Below, piece by piece: positions 1 to 9,263 of a DNA stretch of 64,000 bases (position 1 is the first letter of the stretch; each line of letters starts with the position of its first letter). Under the pieces are notes generated by a model that worked only from the letters and a program-made list of their open reading frames with translations, was not told the origin of the DNA and made no database searches. Both the position numbers and the translations under genes were made by a program. Source of the DNA: Chitinophaga ginsengisoli (GTDB lineage Bacteria; Bacteroidota; Bacteroidia; Chitinophagales; Chitinophagaceae); contig NZ_PYGK01000013.1 of NCBI RefSeq assembly GCF_003014595.1, positions 124,001-188,000 on the forward strand, read 5' to 3'.

Positions 1-592
1 GTGAGAACAACATGTTCAGATACCGGGTAGATACATTATGCCGATGGGATAACGAAACGATATTATCTTCACTGTAATTCTTCTTAAGATAATGCACAAT
101 GTCGCCCACGAATTTGATCTTGTTATGCCTCTTCTCCGATGCAGCCAGTTTCTGCCATAAATATTCCTCCAGCAATGCGATCCTGGATTCCAGCTTACGC
201 GTCTCCAGCAACTTATCATGCAGCGTTTTTAACGATGGGCCCAGCGCATCGGCAGCATCGACTATTTTATTATTAAATTCAGATACAGGTTCGTTAAAGA
301 AATAGGCGGCAGAATGTGGATAAAATTTAAAGCCCAGCATGATATTCCGGCCAACCGACTGTATAGCTAATGGCTTCGTGATCTGCCCCCAGAGCTCAAT
401 AGGCGGGGTAGTGTAAAAGGTATCGTCCGATTTTGATTGCCAGTTTCCTGCTCCCAGATTAAAGATCACTTCCATTGTTCCGCTGGGAAACACAATATCA
501 TCGTAGCTGCTATCCGAATCAGATTCGTAATAGTAGAAGCATTTGATATATGGCTGCAACTTTAAGCCGGGAATGATCTCTTTGAATATCAT
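1..592 (-). CDS. AraC-family transcriptional regulator, C-terminus cut by window edge
   Basis: The gene reads leftward from ATG at 592 and stays open to the window edge, giving about 197 residues. The first ~140 residues have the look of the small cupin-like sensor domain found in many Bacteroidota AraC regulators (F-P-S-G motif near residue 35, W-G-Q-I near 68). From about residue 165 the first helices of an AraC-type HTH begin, and the window ends inside that domain, so the second HTH lies outside. It is divergent from the MFS exporter at 1012 and may control it, which is inference. The promoter box lies only a few bases before the ATG. Confidence 0.8.
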   Translation of the reverse strand, partial: MIFKEIIPGLKLQPYIKCFYYYESDSDSSYDDIVFPSGTMEVIFNLGAGNWQSKSDDTFYTTPPIELWGQITKPLAIQSVGRNIMLGFKFYPHSAAYFFNEPVSEFNNKIVDAADALGPSLKTLHDKLLETRKLESRIALLEEYLWQKLAASEKRHNKIKFVGDIVHYLKKNYSEDNIVSLSHRHNVSTRYLNMLFS

Positions 593-597
593 GATTA

Positions 598-605
598 CAA
601 ATATA
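598..605 (-). promoter_or_regulatory. -7 promoter box TATATTTG for the AraC gene
   Basis: An exact match to the Bacteroidota -7 consensus TAnnTTTG on the minus strand. Its last G is five bases from the ATG at 592, so the transcript would have almost no leader. No convincing -33 TTG was found at the usual spacing. Confidence 0.45.
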
Positions 606-1011
606 GCCTTATTGCCGAAGGCTGCATTGTAAAAAACGGAACTGTTTTCCAGCTTATAAACTCACCGACTGAATCCCTGCTTTTACCGGTTTTTTCCGCA
701 GCTTTACCTTTAGGAGGTTGCACTGCCCTGTGGTAGGGATTACTTTTGCTTCATGAAACAAATACTGTTTCCCGCTTGATAAACATATTTAATTATATCT
801 TATCAATCAGATACTTATTATGAGACATCCGAATGAAACCATGCAGTTTGACGCAATTCCCCCTGTAATTTGGCGTATTTGCCTCCCTTAATATTAAGTA
901 TTTCGCACTAAGTTTGCGTTATAGGAAGCAGTATATGTAAATACAGATCAACAACAATCATCCCGCCGGAAGGCCACCGTATTCAATTTCATAAGTCTCA
1001 ATTACAATTCT
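606..1011 (+). promoter_or_regulatory. Intergenic control region before the MFS exporter
   Basis: About 400 bases without a gene. Seen: a good promoter match, TTG at 718-720, 20-base spacer, TACTTTTG at 741-748; a 7-bp inverted repeat TTGATAA (776-782) and TTATCAA (800-806), possibly an operator; and a second -7 match TAAGTTTG at 909-916, nearer the gene. Use of the first promoter would give a leader of about 250 bases. No ORF of substance is present. Confidence 0.4.
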
Positions 1012-2292
1012 ATGCATACAACCAGAAAGTCTGCAATTGGCTTTATTTTTATTACTTTATTGATCGACATCATGGGATGGGGACTGATCATCCCTGTTAT
1101 GGCTGACTTGATTGCCCAGTTAAAAGGCATTTCAGTGAATGAAGCCAGTCCCTATGGCGCATTGTTGTTATCCGTTTTTGCTATTACGCAATTCGTTTTT
1201 GCGCCGGTAGTTGGCAATCTGAGCGACAGATTTGGCCGCCGACCTATCCTGTTGTTTTCCCTGCTGGGCTTCGGCATTGACTACATTATCCTGGCATTAG
1301 CGCCTACATACGGATGGTTGTTCATCGGACGTGTCATCGCAGGTATGACCGGCGCCAGCTTCACCACCGCTACTGCCTACATCGCAGATGTCAGCCCTGA
1401 TGAAACAACAAGAGCCAAGAACTTCGGAATGATCGGCGCTGCCTTCGGTCTGGGCTTTGTACTCGGCCCTGCTCTTGGTGCATTACTGGCCACCTGGGGT
1501 ATCAGAGCGCCATTTTATGCCGCTGCCGTTCTCTGCCTGCTGAACTGCTTATATGGCCTCTTTATATTGCCGGAATCTCTGAGCAAAGAAAACCGTCGTC
1601 CGTTTGAATGGAAACGTGCAAATCCCTTCGGCTCACTGAATTTCCTGACAAAACATCCTGAGATCGGTGGATTGGCCATCAGCTTTTTCCTCATCTACCT
1701 GGGCGCACAATCCGTACAGGGTAACTGGAACTTCTTTACCATCTACCGTTTTCACTGGAGTGAAACAATGGTGGGTATTTCCCTTGCTGTAGTAGGTGTG
1801 CTGGTAGGAGGCGTTCAGGCTGGACTGACCCGGGTGATCGTTCCAAAGATCGGTAACGAGAAAAGTATTTATGTCGGTCTTTTACTTTATACACTGGGAT
1901 TAATCCTCTTTGCTTTCGCTACACAGAGCTGGATGATGTTTGCCTTCCTGATCCCTTATTGCCTCGGCGGTATCTGCGGTCCATCACTGCAATCCGTGAT
2001 CTCCGGCCATGTACCGCGTAATCAGCAGGGAGAACTCCAGGGTGCGCTTACCAGTCTGATGAGTCTGACCACTGTCATCGGTCCGCTAATTATGAACAGC
2101 TCCTTCAGTTATTTCACATCTGATAAGGCGCCATTCTATTTCCCCGGTATTCACTTCTTAATTGGTGCAGTATGTATGCTGCTCAGTGTTATCATTACCT
2201 ACAAGGTAATGACACGTGAAAAGAAAGAAAATCCTGAGCTGGCGAAAGTGATTGCTGGTTCCGGAGAACTGACAGATGCACCAATGCATTGA
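1012..2292 (+). CDS. MFS transporter, TetA/multidrug-resistance type
   Basis: A 426-residue protein with about twelve hydrophobic segments, the normal length for drug:proton antiporters of the major facilitator superfamily. The family motif A between TM2 and TM3 is visible as G-N-L-S-D-R-F-G-R-R-P, and the antiporter motif C region G-F-V-L-G-P-A-L-G-A-L follows near residue 155. The overall pattern (D-I-M-G-W-G-L-I-I-P in TM1, A-Y-I-A-D-V after TM4) is that of the TCR/Tet class. It probably exports a drug-like compound; the substrate cannot be read from sequence. Monocistronic: a terminator follows at once. The divergent AraC gene may regulate it. Confidence 0.85.
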   Translation: MHTTRKSAIGFIFITLLIDIMGWGLIIPVMADLIAQLKGISVNEASPYGALLLSVFAITQFVFAPVVGNLSDRFGRRPILLFSLLGFGIDYIILALAPTYGWLFIGRVIAGMTGASFTTATAYIADVSPDETTRAKNFGMIGAAFGLGFVLGPALGALLATWGIRAPFYAAAVLCLLNCLYGLFILPESLSKENRRPFEWKRANPFGSLNFLTKHPEIGGLAISFFLIYLGAQSVQGNWNFFTIYRFHWSETMVGISLAVVGVLVGGVQAGLTRVIVPKIGNEKSIYVGLLLYTLGLILFAFATQSWMMFAFLIPYCLGGICGPSLQSVISGHVPRNQQGELQGALTSLMSLTTVIGPLIMNSSFSYFTSDKAPFYFPGIHFLIGAVCMLLSVIITYKVMTREKKENPELAKVIAGSGELTDAPMH

Positions 2293-2327
2293 TCTGACCC
2301 TTCATAGAAAAATATTCTGCATACAGC

Positions 2328-2359
2328 AAAAACGTCCCGTCATCTGATGGGACGTTTTT
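2328..2359 (+). terminator. Rho-independent terminator after MFS gene
   Basis: An 11-bp perfect stem (arms 2328-2338 and 2349-2359, sequence AAAAACGTCCC and its complement) with a run of five T in the distal arm. Confidence 0.85.
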
Positions 2360-2572
2360 ATTATCTCCCAACAAGATCCACCCAAAAGCCCTTTATATCA
2401 AAAACATTTTCAACACACAATCAGCCGGTGTACTATATGCCCTGGACGCTTTGTAACATTCCGTTATAATAACCGTTATACCAGCTATACTCATTTTTTA
2501 TTATTTTCAAGCCATCCCGCCCCCGGCGGACTGCCAACCAAAATCTATATTTCAAGTCATTCCCTCGTAACG

Positions 2573-4216
2573 ATGAAGTATTTAAAGTATTTATTAATCA
2601 CCGGATTGCTCCTGTCCTCCAGTATGTATGCGGATGCTAACAGCAAGCCCTACTGCGACTCTCTCATTAAAAGAGGCATAGATTCTATGCTGGCAAAAAA
2701 ATTCGTTCCGGCTATTACCCTGCTCACAGAAGCACAGCACCTCTCTGGCGAAAAGCACTGGCAGAAACAATTGTTCCTGGCTACCAACAATATCGGCCTC
2801 ACCTACTATTTCATGCTGGACTACGGTGAAGCATTGCGGAATTTCCTCGCCGCATACAATATCGCCATGGAAGAAAAAGATGCGACACTGGAAATGACCG
2901 TCCTGAATAATATCGCCATCCTCTATTCCAAAGAGAAAAACTTCGATAAGGCGACAGAATATTTCCTGAAAACCTACAACATCGCCAAAGAAAAAAACGA
3001 TAAGATCAGGATTGGTATTTACGCCTTAAACCTGGGCATCGTACATAATGAAATGCATGAACTGGAAAAAGCCAGGGAATACCTTCGGGAGGCGACCGCT
3101 TATCTGCAGCATGACGCCCGGCGATTACTGAGCGCCCAATATTCCTATGCCCAGAACCAATTCCAGCAGGGTAATACCGCTGAAGCCGACCAACTGGCCA
3201 CAAAGCTGTTCGCTACCGCCCGCGATTCGGGTTACCGGGATGAACAGATCACCATCAGTACCCTGCTTGCCTCAGTGAAACTGAAGGAGAATAACCTGGA
3301 CCAGGCAATCTTCTATGCGAATGAAGCCCTGGCCCGTTCTCCCAACCTGGAAGAAAAGATAGAGCTGCACCAGACCCTGTCAGACATTCACTTTAAGAAT
3401 CACGCTTATGCCCTGGCACTGGCCGACAAAGACTCCATATTACGATTCCGGGATTCTATTAACATAATCAAGAACGGCCAGCAATTTGAGAACAGCAAAC
3501 TGAAATTTGAGCTGCTGAATTCGAAACATACGCTCTCCCTGAATGAGGCACAGCTCAGTAGCCAGCGCCGGTTACTGTATACTGCCCTGGCCTTCATCGC
3601 CACCATTATCGCTTTTTTCATCTGGCTGATGCGTATCAAAACGGTGGAGAACCGCCAGAAAGCAGTGATCGCGGAACGGAGCCATAAGATCATGGCCCTG
3701 GAATTTGAGAACGAAAAAAGCCAGAAACTACTGCTGGAGGAACAACTGAAGGAGAAAGAAACTGCCGCCCTCCTGGAACAGGAAAGACTGAAAAATGAGA
3801 TCGAGATCCGAAACCGCAAGCTTTCTGCCAAAGCCCTGTACCTCTCCGGCAGGAATGAGCTGATAGACGAGATCATCACTACCCTGTCCAAAATGCCTGA
3901 TTTAAGTAAGGACAGTAGCCGGCATATTTCCCAGCTGAAAAGTTACCTGCGGACAGACGATGAATGGGACGACTTCAGCACCCACTTCCAGGAGGTGAAC
4001 CAGGGATTCCTGAATGCCCTCCGGCAGAACCATTCCAACCTTACTTCAAACGATGTCCGTTTCCTGTCATACATCTACATGAACCTCAATACAAAGGAAA
4101 TAGCATCCCTGCTGAACATCACGCCCGAAGGTTGCCGTAAACGGAAAGAACGGATCACCAAAAAGATGCAACTGGCTGATAATACATCACTTTTCGAATA
4201 TTTGTCGGGGTTATAA
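2573..4216 (+). CDS. TPR-containing membrane regulator with C-terminal LuxR-like HTH
   Basis: 547 residues. A signal-like N-terminus (residues 1-22) is followed by tetratricopeptide repeats to about residue 315, one transmembrane segment at about 331-351, a charged coiled coil at about 352-420, and a C-terminal helical domain (about 490-547) resembling the LuxR-type HTH that closes many Bacteroidota TPR regulators (T-K-E-I-A-S-L-L-N-I-T-P near 507). The layout suggests TPRs outside the cytoplasm sensing a partner and the HTH acting inside. Such proteins are usually orphan one-component regulators. It sits 100 bases before the Asp-box/T9SS gene on the same strand, so that gene is a plausible target; this is inference. 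Confidence 0.75.
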   Translation: MKYLKYLLITGLLLSSSMYADANSKPYCDSLIKRGIDSMLAKKFVPAITLLTEAQHLSGEKHWQKQLFLATNNIGLTYYFMLDYGEALRNFLAAYNIAMEEKDATLEMTVLNNIAILYSKEKNFDKATEYFLKTYNIAKEKNDKIRIGIYALNLGIVHNEMHELEKAREYLREATAYLQHDARRLLSAQYSYAQNQFQQGNTAEADQLATKLFATARDSGYRDEQITISTLLASVKLKENNLDQAIFYANEALARSPNLEEKIELHQTLSDIHFKNHAYALALADKDSILRFRDSINIIKNGQQFENSKLKFELLNSKHTLSLNEAQLSSQRRLLYTALAFIATIIAFFIWLMRIKTVENRQKAVIAERSHKIMALEFENEKSQKLLLEEQLKEKETAALLEQERLKNEIEIRNRKLSAKALYLSGRNELIDEIITTLSKMPDLSKDSSRHISQLKSYLRTDDEWDDFSTHFQEVNQGFLNALRQNHSNLTSNDVRFLSYIYMNLNTKEIASLLNITPEGCRKRKERITKKMQLADNTSLFEYLSGL

Positions 4217-4316
4217 GACCAATGTCACACTTTGTCCGGCCCCTGTCCTGTTAATTACATATGTGTTTTGAGAGAAGCGGGTTACTTTCACGGCAGTACC
4301 CAATCGACCAAAATAC

Positions 4317-6941
4317 ATGAGAAAAATTCTACTCTTCAACCTATTCCTCTTACTGTTTTTTTCATCCAGCGCCCAGCAGTTTTCCTATGAAGCCACGGGC
4401 GACCATGGGAAGCTATGGAACCTTGTACAGGATCCTGTAGTTCCCGAAAGACTTTATGCCATCAGCCTGATCAACCATATCATGGTCTCCAATGACAGGG
4501 GTAAGAATTGGGAGATCTTCTATTCCTTTGAGAACAGCGCTACCCAACTATCCTCTTTCAAACTACTGCCTGGTAATAAATCATTCGCTTTCACTGCCAG
4601 AGCCCCCGATATGTCAATGAATGGCCTGTATGTAGTCGACCTGGAAACCAAAGCCACTATCCGGCACTATATCACGCCGGATCAATATCTCGGTGCATGG
4701 GTAGCATCCTATGATATTTATGATGGGGAAGGAAAAACCGCGGTCCTTAATACCGAATACATGGAAGGCTTCTCCCTGGTCATCACAGAAGTCTATTTTA
4801 CCAAAGATGGCGGAGAAAATATGTCCGGCATCTACTATAGCCGGGAGAACCAGAGCGTCCATGTTAATAACTCCTTTTTTCATCCCGACGATCCTAAAAA
4901 GATCTATCTCGCCAGAAGTCTTGGCTCTGAGGGGGTGAACGGAGGACTGCTCATTTCTTCAGATGAAGGTAATACCTGGCGGGAAGAACTGGCCGGCAAG
5001 GGTACATTCTCCGCCTTTGCCTTTAATCCTTCAAATCATAAAGAGTTCTTTATCGGCTCCTTCATCAATTTTGGTGCAGGGCCTGAGGCGCTTTTCCATA
5101 CACTGGACAGTGGGAAGACTTTTGAACAGGTCCCCGTCACCTTTACCGACCAGACATTGAACAATATCGTCCAGATCGTATACGATCCGGGAAATAACAA
5201 GAACCTCTGGATGACCGATGAGAATGAAATACTGAAAAGCACTGACGGAGGCGCCCACTGGACCTCCACCACTTTTCAACCGAGATCACCTGTATACTAC
5301 TACGGTACTTCGCTGGTCATCAACCCAAAGAACAGCAATGACCTGCTCGTCTTTTCTGATGCCTGGCCGCAACATAGCACCGATGGCGGAAAGACGTTCA
5401 ACCAGCTCAAGCTGCCTTTCTGCGTCGCTTCATCAATGGCGCTGGGAAATGGCAGCAAGCCGCAATTATACTATTCTATACTGGGCGGATATGTCTCCAA
5501 AAATCTCAGCACTGGCAAATCAGCCGATTACAATATCCAGCCGTACGACATGGTCAATGTCCAGGAAATGCAGGTCATAGCAGATACTACCGTACCCGGA
5601 CGTATTTTCCTGTTCCGGGCCAGCGACGGATTCTCTAATCCTGCTGAGCTGTTTTATAGCGATGACCTTGGCGTCACATTGAAACAGTTGCCTGCTGACG
5701 AGTTTGCGACAGGCCTGGGATTCATTCAACGGGATCCCAATAACAAAGACCGCTACTGGGTTTCCTATTCCTTTTACTCCTCTTTCTCTACCCTTTTCCG
5801 GCTCGATTTCAACGATCCTGCCAATCCGGAAGCGATCGCTGTACCCATTACCTTCGACGGAGTACTGACAGCCGCTTTTGTTCCTCATGGCAACAACGGT
5901 CAGACACTATATTTATCCGCCGGCAGTAAAGTATATGCTTCACAGGACGGAGGCGTCACCTGGGGAGAAAAGATCCAGGGGCTGGAACTGACAAACGGTT
6001 ATGATATGGTGTGGGACCTGAAAGCCAATCCTTTCGACGAAAAAACAATGGCTGTTGCTACTACACAGGGCGTCTTCCAGACCACAGACGGCGGCGATCA
6101 GTGGACATTATCACTGCCTGCTACTGACCTGAAACAAGTGACTTATTCAAATGCTGTAAACGGGCACATTTTCGCAGCTTCTCTTTCCAGTAATTATTCA
6201 GATACCCGCCTGGCATTCAGCACCAATAAAGGCGCCAAATGGTCAAATGTATCTGCTGATATGCTGGCATACATTTCCTGTAATTCCACCATAGCATTCA
6301 AATGTTATGAAAACAGTGCGGATATTTATTTTGCAACACCAGACCTGGGAGTAGTAAAATACCAGCTGCATAACCTGCTGTCTCCTCAGCTGCTGTTCCT
6401 CACCTCTTTCACCGGCAGTCTACAGCGCGGTAATGCGTTCCTGGAATGGAGAACAAGAAATGAAGAAGGACTATCGCACTATGAACTGGAAAGAAGTACC
6501 AACAATAAAGACTTTTCCCTCATCAATACACAACAGGCAACCAACAGTAACGGTTCTTTCTACTACAAGTATGAAGACCAGGAATTCCCTGCCCTTGCAG
6601 CACAATTTGGCAACGTTTATTACAGGTTAAAACTGGTAAGTGAAGACAACAACTTCGCTTATTCGGATACCGTTAAACTGACTGCACGTGATATGTACAT
6701 TTATCCGGTGCCGGCTACCGACGTTATCAATCTGCATGTACAGGGAGTTACACAGGCTGCCAAATACAGGATCTTACTGGTGGATGTCTCCGGCAGACAG
6801 TATTCCATCCAGCAGTACGATGTTCCTACAGGACAGACAACTATCACCATGCCTGTCACACGCCTCGGCAGTGGCATGTATATCATGCTGGTAGAAACCC
6901 GTCCGGGAGATATACGTAAGTTCAAGTTTATCAAGCTATAA
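4317..6941 (+). CDS. Secreted Asp-box beta-propeller protein with T9SS sorting domain
   Basis: 874 residues. Signal peptide at 1-19 ending S-A-Q. The body carries repeated Asp-boxes (S-x-D-x-G-x-x-W) near residues 57, 213, 308, 354, 541 and 589, the pattern of sialidase-like/VPS10-like beta-propellers. The last ~80 residues, starting Y-I-Y-P-V-P-A near 793 and ending with a short basic-hydrophobic strand, form a type A type-IX-secretion C-terminal domain, so the protein is expected on the cell surface or released. A fibronectin-like stretch (about 700-790) precedes it. No catalytic residues can be assigned; Asp-boxes alone do not mean sialidase. It follows the TPR-HTH regulator and ends at a strong terminator. 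Confidence 0.8.
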   Translation: MRKILLFNLFLLLFFSSSAQQFSYEATGDHGKLWNLVQDPVVPERLYAISLINHIMVSNDRGKNWEIFYSFENSATQLSSFKLLPGNKSFAFTARAPDMSMNGLYVVDLETKATIRHYITPDQYLGAWVASYDIYDGEGKTAVLNTEYMEGFSLVITEVYFTKDGGENMSGIYYSRENQSVHVNNSFFHPDDPKKIYLARSLGSEGVNGGLLISSDEGNTWREELAGKGTFSAFAFNPSNHKEFFIGSFINFGAGPEALFHTLDSGKTFEQVPVTFTDQTLNNIVQIVYDPGNNKNLWMTDENEILKSTDGGAHWTSTTFQPRSPVYYYGTSLVINPKNSNDLLVFSDAWPQHSTDGGKTFNQLKLPFCVASSMALGNGSKPQLYYSILGGYVSKNLSTGKSADYNIQPYDMVNVQEMQVIADTTVPGRIFLFRASDGFSNPAELFYSDDLGVTLKQLPADEFATGLGFIQRDPNNKDRYWVSYSFYSSFSTLFRLDFNDPANPEAIAVPITFDGVLTAAFVPHGNNGQTLYLSAGSKVYASQDGGVTWGEKIQGLELTNGYDMVWDLKANPFDEKTMAVATTQGVFQTTDGGDQWTLSLPATDLKQVTYSNAVNGHIFAASLSSNYSDTRLAFSTNKGAKWSNVSADMLAYISCNSTIAFKCYENSADIYFATPDLGVVKYQLHNLLSPQLLFLTSFTGSLQRGNAFLEWRTRNEEGLSHYELERSTNNKDFSLINTQQATNSNGSFYYKYEDQEFPALAAQFGNVYYRLKLVSEDNNFAYSDTVKLTARDMYIYPVPATDVINLHVQGVTQAAKYRILLVDVSGRQYSIQQYDVPTGQTTITMPVTRLGSGMYIMLVETRPGDIRKFKFIKL

Positions 6942-6970
6942 AGCTTGTCCTATGTAACCCTGTGCCTACG

Positions 6971-6998
6971 AAGCGCCTCATCCGGGGCGCTTTTTTTT
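6971..6998 (+). terminator. Rho-independent terminator
   Basis: Stem AAGCGCC (6971-6977) with GGCGCTT (6986-6992), extended by two further pairs, then eight T from 6991. It ends the T9SS-protein transcript. Confidence 0.85.
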
Positions 6999-7007
6999 AT
7001 GTCAGGA

Positions 7008-7415
7008 TCATGCCTTTTTTGAACGCATTGCTTTCACCTGTTTAAGGGTCTTGTCCCTTGCAAATTGCTGGTATTCCTCAGATTCCACGGGGTAAATGGC
7101 CATCTTTCCTTCATCGTTAAAGTGGGCGCCCCAGCCATAACGTTTGGTTAATGGTGAAGAACGGAAACAGGCTTGTTCTTTGGAAAAGAACTGCATTTTT
7201 TCCTCTCCGGAGTCTTTTGTCTTCAGATGACTTTTTGCCGCGTAAACGTGAAAAAGCACATCGTCGGAAGTAAATTCATAAGGATTCTCGATCAACAACT
7301 CAAATTCAATATTAGCAATAGTTTTCTCTCCTCTCATTGGCGGAACTTCAGCTGTTTTTACGGGGCAATCTTCTGCAACCTCAATAAAGGTGTTGTAATA
7401 ATTGGTCGTTTTCAT
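7008..7415 (-). CDS. DUF6157 family protein
   Basis: 135 residues, cytoplasmic, no signal peptide. It matches from memory the conserved DUF6157 pattern: N-T-F-I-E-V-A-E-D-C-P near the start, P-Y-x-x-T-S-D-D-V-L-F in the middle, F-F-S-K-x-Q-A-C-x-R-x-S-P-L and K-R-Y-G-W-G towards the end, plus a basic tail. The function is not known. It stands alone, convergent with the T9SS-protein gene, and is separated from the next minus-strand operon by a terminator. Confidence 0.7.
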   Translation of the reverse strand: MKTTNYYNTFIEVAEDCPVKTAEVPPMRGEKTIANIEFELLIENPYEFTSDDVLFHVYAAKSHLKTKDSGEEKMQFFSKEQACFRSSPLTKRYGWGAHFNDEGKMAIYPVESEEYQQFARDKTLKQVKAMRSKKA

Positions 7416-7469
7416 CTACATACTTTTACAGGTTCAGGTTCATCCTGATATTACATTACCTGAAATATA

Positions 7470-7500
7470 AAAAATTCCTGGCAACATTAGTTACCAGGAA
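7470..7500 (-). terminator. Terminator of the aldo-keto reductase operon
   Basis: Stem TTCCTGG/CCAGGAA (7494-7500 and 7475-7481) followed on the minus strand by six T (7469-7474). It lies just downstream of the aldo-keto reductase stop at 7557. Confidence 0.7.
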
Positions 7501-7556
7501 CCGAAACTGTTTAATAAAAGTATATATTACTTATTTAACACCTCCTTTCTACGGCA

Positions 7557-8549
7557 TTACTCCGCATATACTTTCTCCAGTTCTCTACTGATAAATCCAA
7601 CCTCATCCGCCTTCAGTTGCAGGTTCATGGTTTGTGCATTTTGTGTTGCCTGTGCCGCATTCCGGGCGCCGGCCAGTACAATCGTAATACCGGGCTGTAA
7701 GGTAGTCCAGCGTAATACCAACTGCGACAAAGACGCATTTTTGCTTTCCGCCAGTGGAGTAATGCTATCCAGGAACGCCTTTACCTTGTCTGCAGAAAAC
7801 TGACCGAAATAACCATTCCGATGGTCATCAGCCTTTAAAGCGGCATCCCGGAAGTATTTGCCTGTCAGTAACCCTCTCTCCAATGGACTATAAGCAATGA
7901 TCCCGATGTTGTTTTCGATCGCGTAAGGCACCATGTCCTTTTCAATACCCCTGTTCAGCATACTATAAGAAACCTGGTTAGACGCCAGCCGGGTTGTTTT
8001 CGCCGCTGTTTTCATCAGTGGAAGATCGTAGTTGCTGACACCGGCAGCCCTGATTTTTCCCTGACTGATCAATGTATTCAACGCCTCCATGGTTTCATCT
8101 ACCGGTGTGGTTGCATCCGGCCAGTGCAGTTGCAGCAGGTCTATATAATCAGTACCCAGCCGCTTCAGGCTTTCTTCCAGTTCTTTGATAATATTTGCTT
8201 TTGAAGTCAGCTTATACACAGGAATAGCTCTCCCGTTCTCCGATGCGTCAAAGAAGTACTCACCTTTTCCCTGATTACTGCCGTCCCATACCAGCCCGAA
8301 CTTTGTCAACAGTTGTATCTTACCTCTGTCCTTACTTTTGATAGCAGCACCAATCAGTTCTTCACTCAATCCGAAGCCATAAAAAGGCGCCGTGTCTATC
8401 GTTGTTACACCATTGTCCAGCGAAGCATGGACAGCCGCTATAGAGTCTTTCGTTTCATTACCGCCCCACATATTACCACCTATGGCAAATGCACCATATG
8501 TAATAGCTGATAACTGCAGGTCTGTATCGCCTAATGTTCTGTATTCCAT
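7557..8549 (-). CDS. Aldo/keto reductase
   Basis: 330 residues, the usual size for an NADPH-dependent (alpha/beta)8-barrel aldo-keto reductase. The catalytic tetrad is visible: Asp and Tyr in D-T-A-P-F-Y-G (about 51-57), Lys in L-L-T-K-F-G (about 83) and His in L-Q-L-H-W-P-D. The G-V-S-N-Y signature and the cofactor-binding C-terminal part are also present. The substrate is unknown. It starts six bases after the mdaB-like gene, so the two are co-transcribed, probably a small operon against reactive carbonyls and quinones controlled by the divergent LysR regulator. Confidence 0.85.
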   Translation of the reverse strand: MEYRTLGDTDLQLSAITYGAFAIGGNMWGGNETKDSIAAVHASLDNGVTTIDTAPFYGFGLSEELIGAAIKSKDRGKIQLLTKFGLVWDGSNQGKGEYFFDASENGRAIPVYKLTSKANIIKELEESLKRLGTDYIDLLQLHWPDATTPVDETMEALNTLISQGKIRAAGVSNYDLPLMKTAAKTTRLASNQVSYSMLNRGIEKDMVPYAIENNIGIIAYSPLERGLLTGKYFRDAALKADDHRNGYFGQFSADKVKAFLDSITPLAESKNASLSQLVLRWTTLQPGITIVLAGARNAAQATQNAQTMNLQLKADEVGFISRELEKVYAE

Positions 8550-8555
8550 TTTATG

Positions 8556-9155
8556 TTAGTTCAGATTTGTAAATACATGCGTCAGATGTTCCCGGTACTG
8601 ACCCAGGTCTCTCTTTACATCCGCATTCTTTTCTATATCGTGGAAATGCATACCAGGTAAAGGTTGCAATCCTATAAATGCATTCATGCGGTGAAAGCCA
8701 AACAGGATCCCCTCGTCCACACTGGTTTCTTTAAAGAACTCCCCTGGCAGGGTAAATGCTTCCTTAGGCGCATTCCAGGAAGTGGTCACCATATACTTTT
8801 TCCCATGTAACATACCACCGGTGCCATAATTAATGGCAGGGTTAGCCGCAGAACGTCCGTCGCTGCGATAAATGCCTGTACCATGCCCTTCAGTGAATAC
8901 TTTGTCTATATACTGCTTGAAACCGTGCGGCAGCTGAAACCACCAGATAGGCGTGTGATAGATCACGACATCCGCCCATGTATATTTTTCTACCTCTTCT
9001 TTAAGATCGTAGTCATGATTGATGTTGGTGGTCTTAACTTCAAAACCAGGCCTGCTCCGGAAAAATTCAGCGGTAGCTGCTGAGATGGTCTCGTTGAACC
9101 GGCCGCCGGAATGGCCGAACTGCTGACCTCCATTGATGATAAATACCTTTGTCAT
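8556..9155 (-). CDS. mdaB: NAD(P)H quinone oxidoreductase, MdaB-like flavodoxin fold
   Basis: 199 residues. It closely follows E. coli MdaB along its length: I-I-N-G-G near the N-terminus, W-A-D-V-V-I-Y, Y-I-D-K-V-F-T-E-G-H-G-T-G, G-K-K-Y-M-x-T-x-S-W-N-A-P-x-E-A-F-T, and P-L-P at the end. MdaB is an FAD-dependent two-electron quinone reductase that avoids semiquinone formation. It is the first gene of a two-gene operon with the aldo-keto reductase and has a -7 box at 9188-9195. The symbol is by similarity. Confidence 0.8.
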   Translation of the reverse strand: MTKVFIINGGQQFGHSGGRFNETISAATAEFFRSRPGFEVKTTNINHDYDLKEEVEKYTWADVVIYHTPIWWFQLPHGFKQYIDKVFTEGHGTGIYRSDGRSAANPAINYGTGGMLHGKKYMVTTSWNAPKEAFTLPGEFFKETSVDEGILFGFHRMNAFIGLQPLPGMHFHDIEKNADVKRDLGQYREHLTHVFTNLN

Positions 9156-9187
9156 AGTGTGTGTGTATTATTTTCTTTTTGACAGGA

Positions 9188-9239
9188 CAAAAGTACCCCG
9201 GCCCCTGGTATTATTAAAACAAGTTAAATCATACCTTTG
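9188..9239. promoter_or_regulatory. Divergent promoters for mdaB operon and lysR
   Basis: Two exact TAnnTTTG matches facing apart: TACTTTTG on the minus strand (9188-9195) for mdaB and TACCTTTG on the plus strand (9232-9239) for the LysR gene. The 108-base gap between the two start codons is the classic setting for a LysR regulator acting on its divergent neighbour. Confidence 0.55.
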
Positions 9240-9263
9240 TATCAGAATTCTAATAGTATTCTT

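Noticed and set aside
7539..7548. AAAGGAGGTG on the minus strand, a perfect anti-16S match just after the aldo-keto reductase stop.
   Set aside because: No start codon follows at usable distance, and genes here do not rely on Shine-Dalgarno sites. Probably chance.
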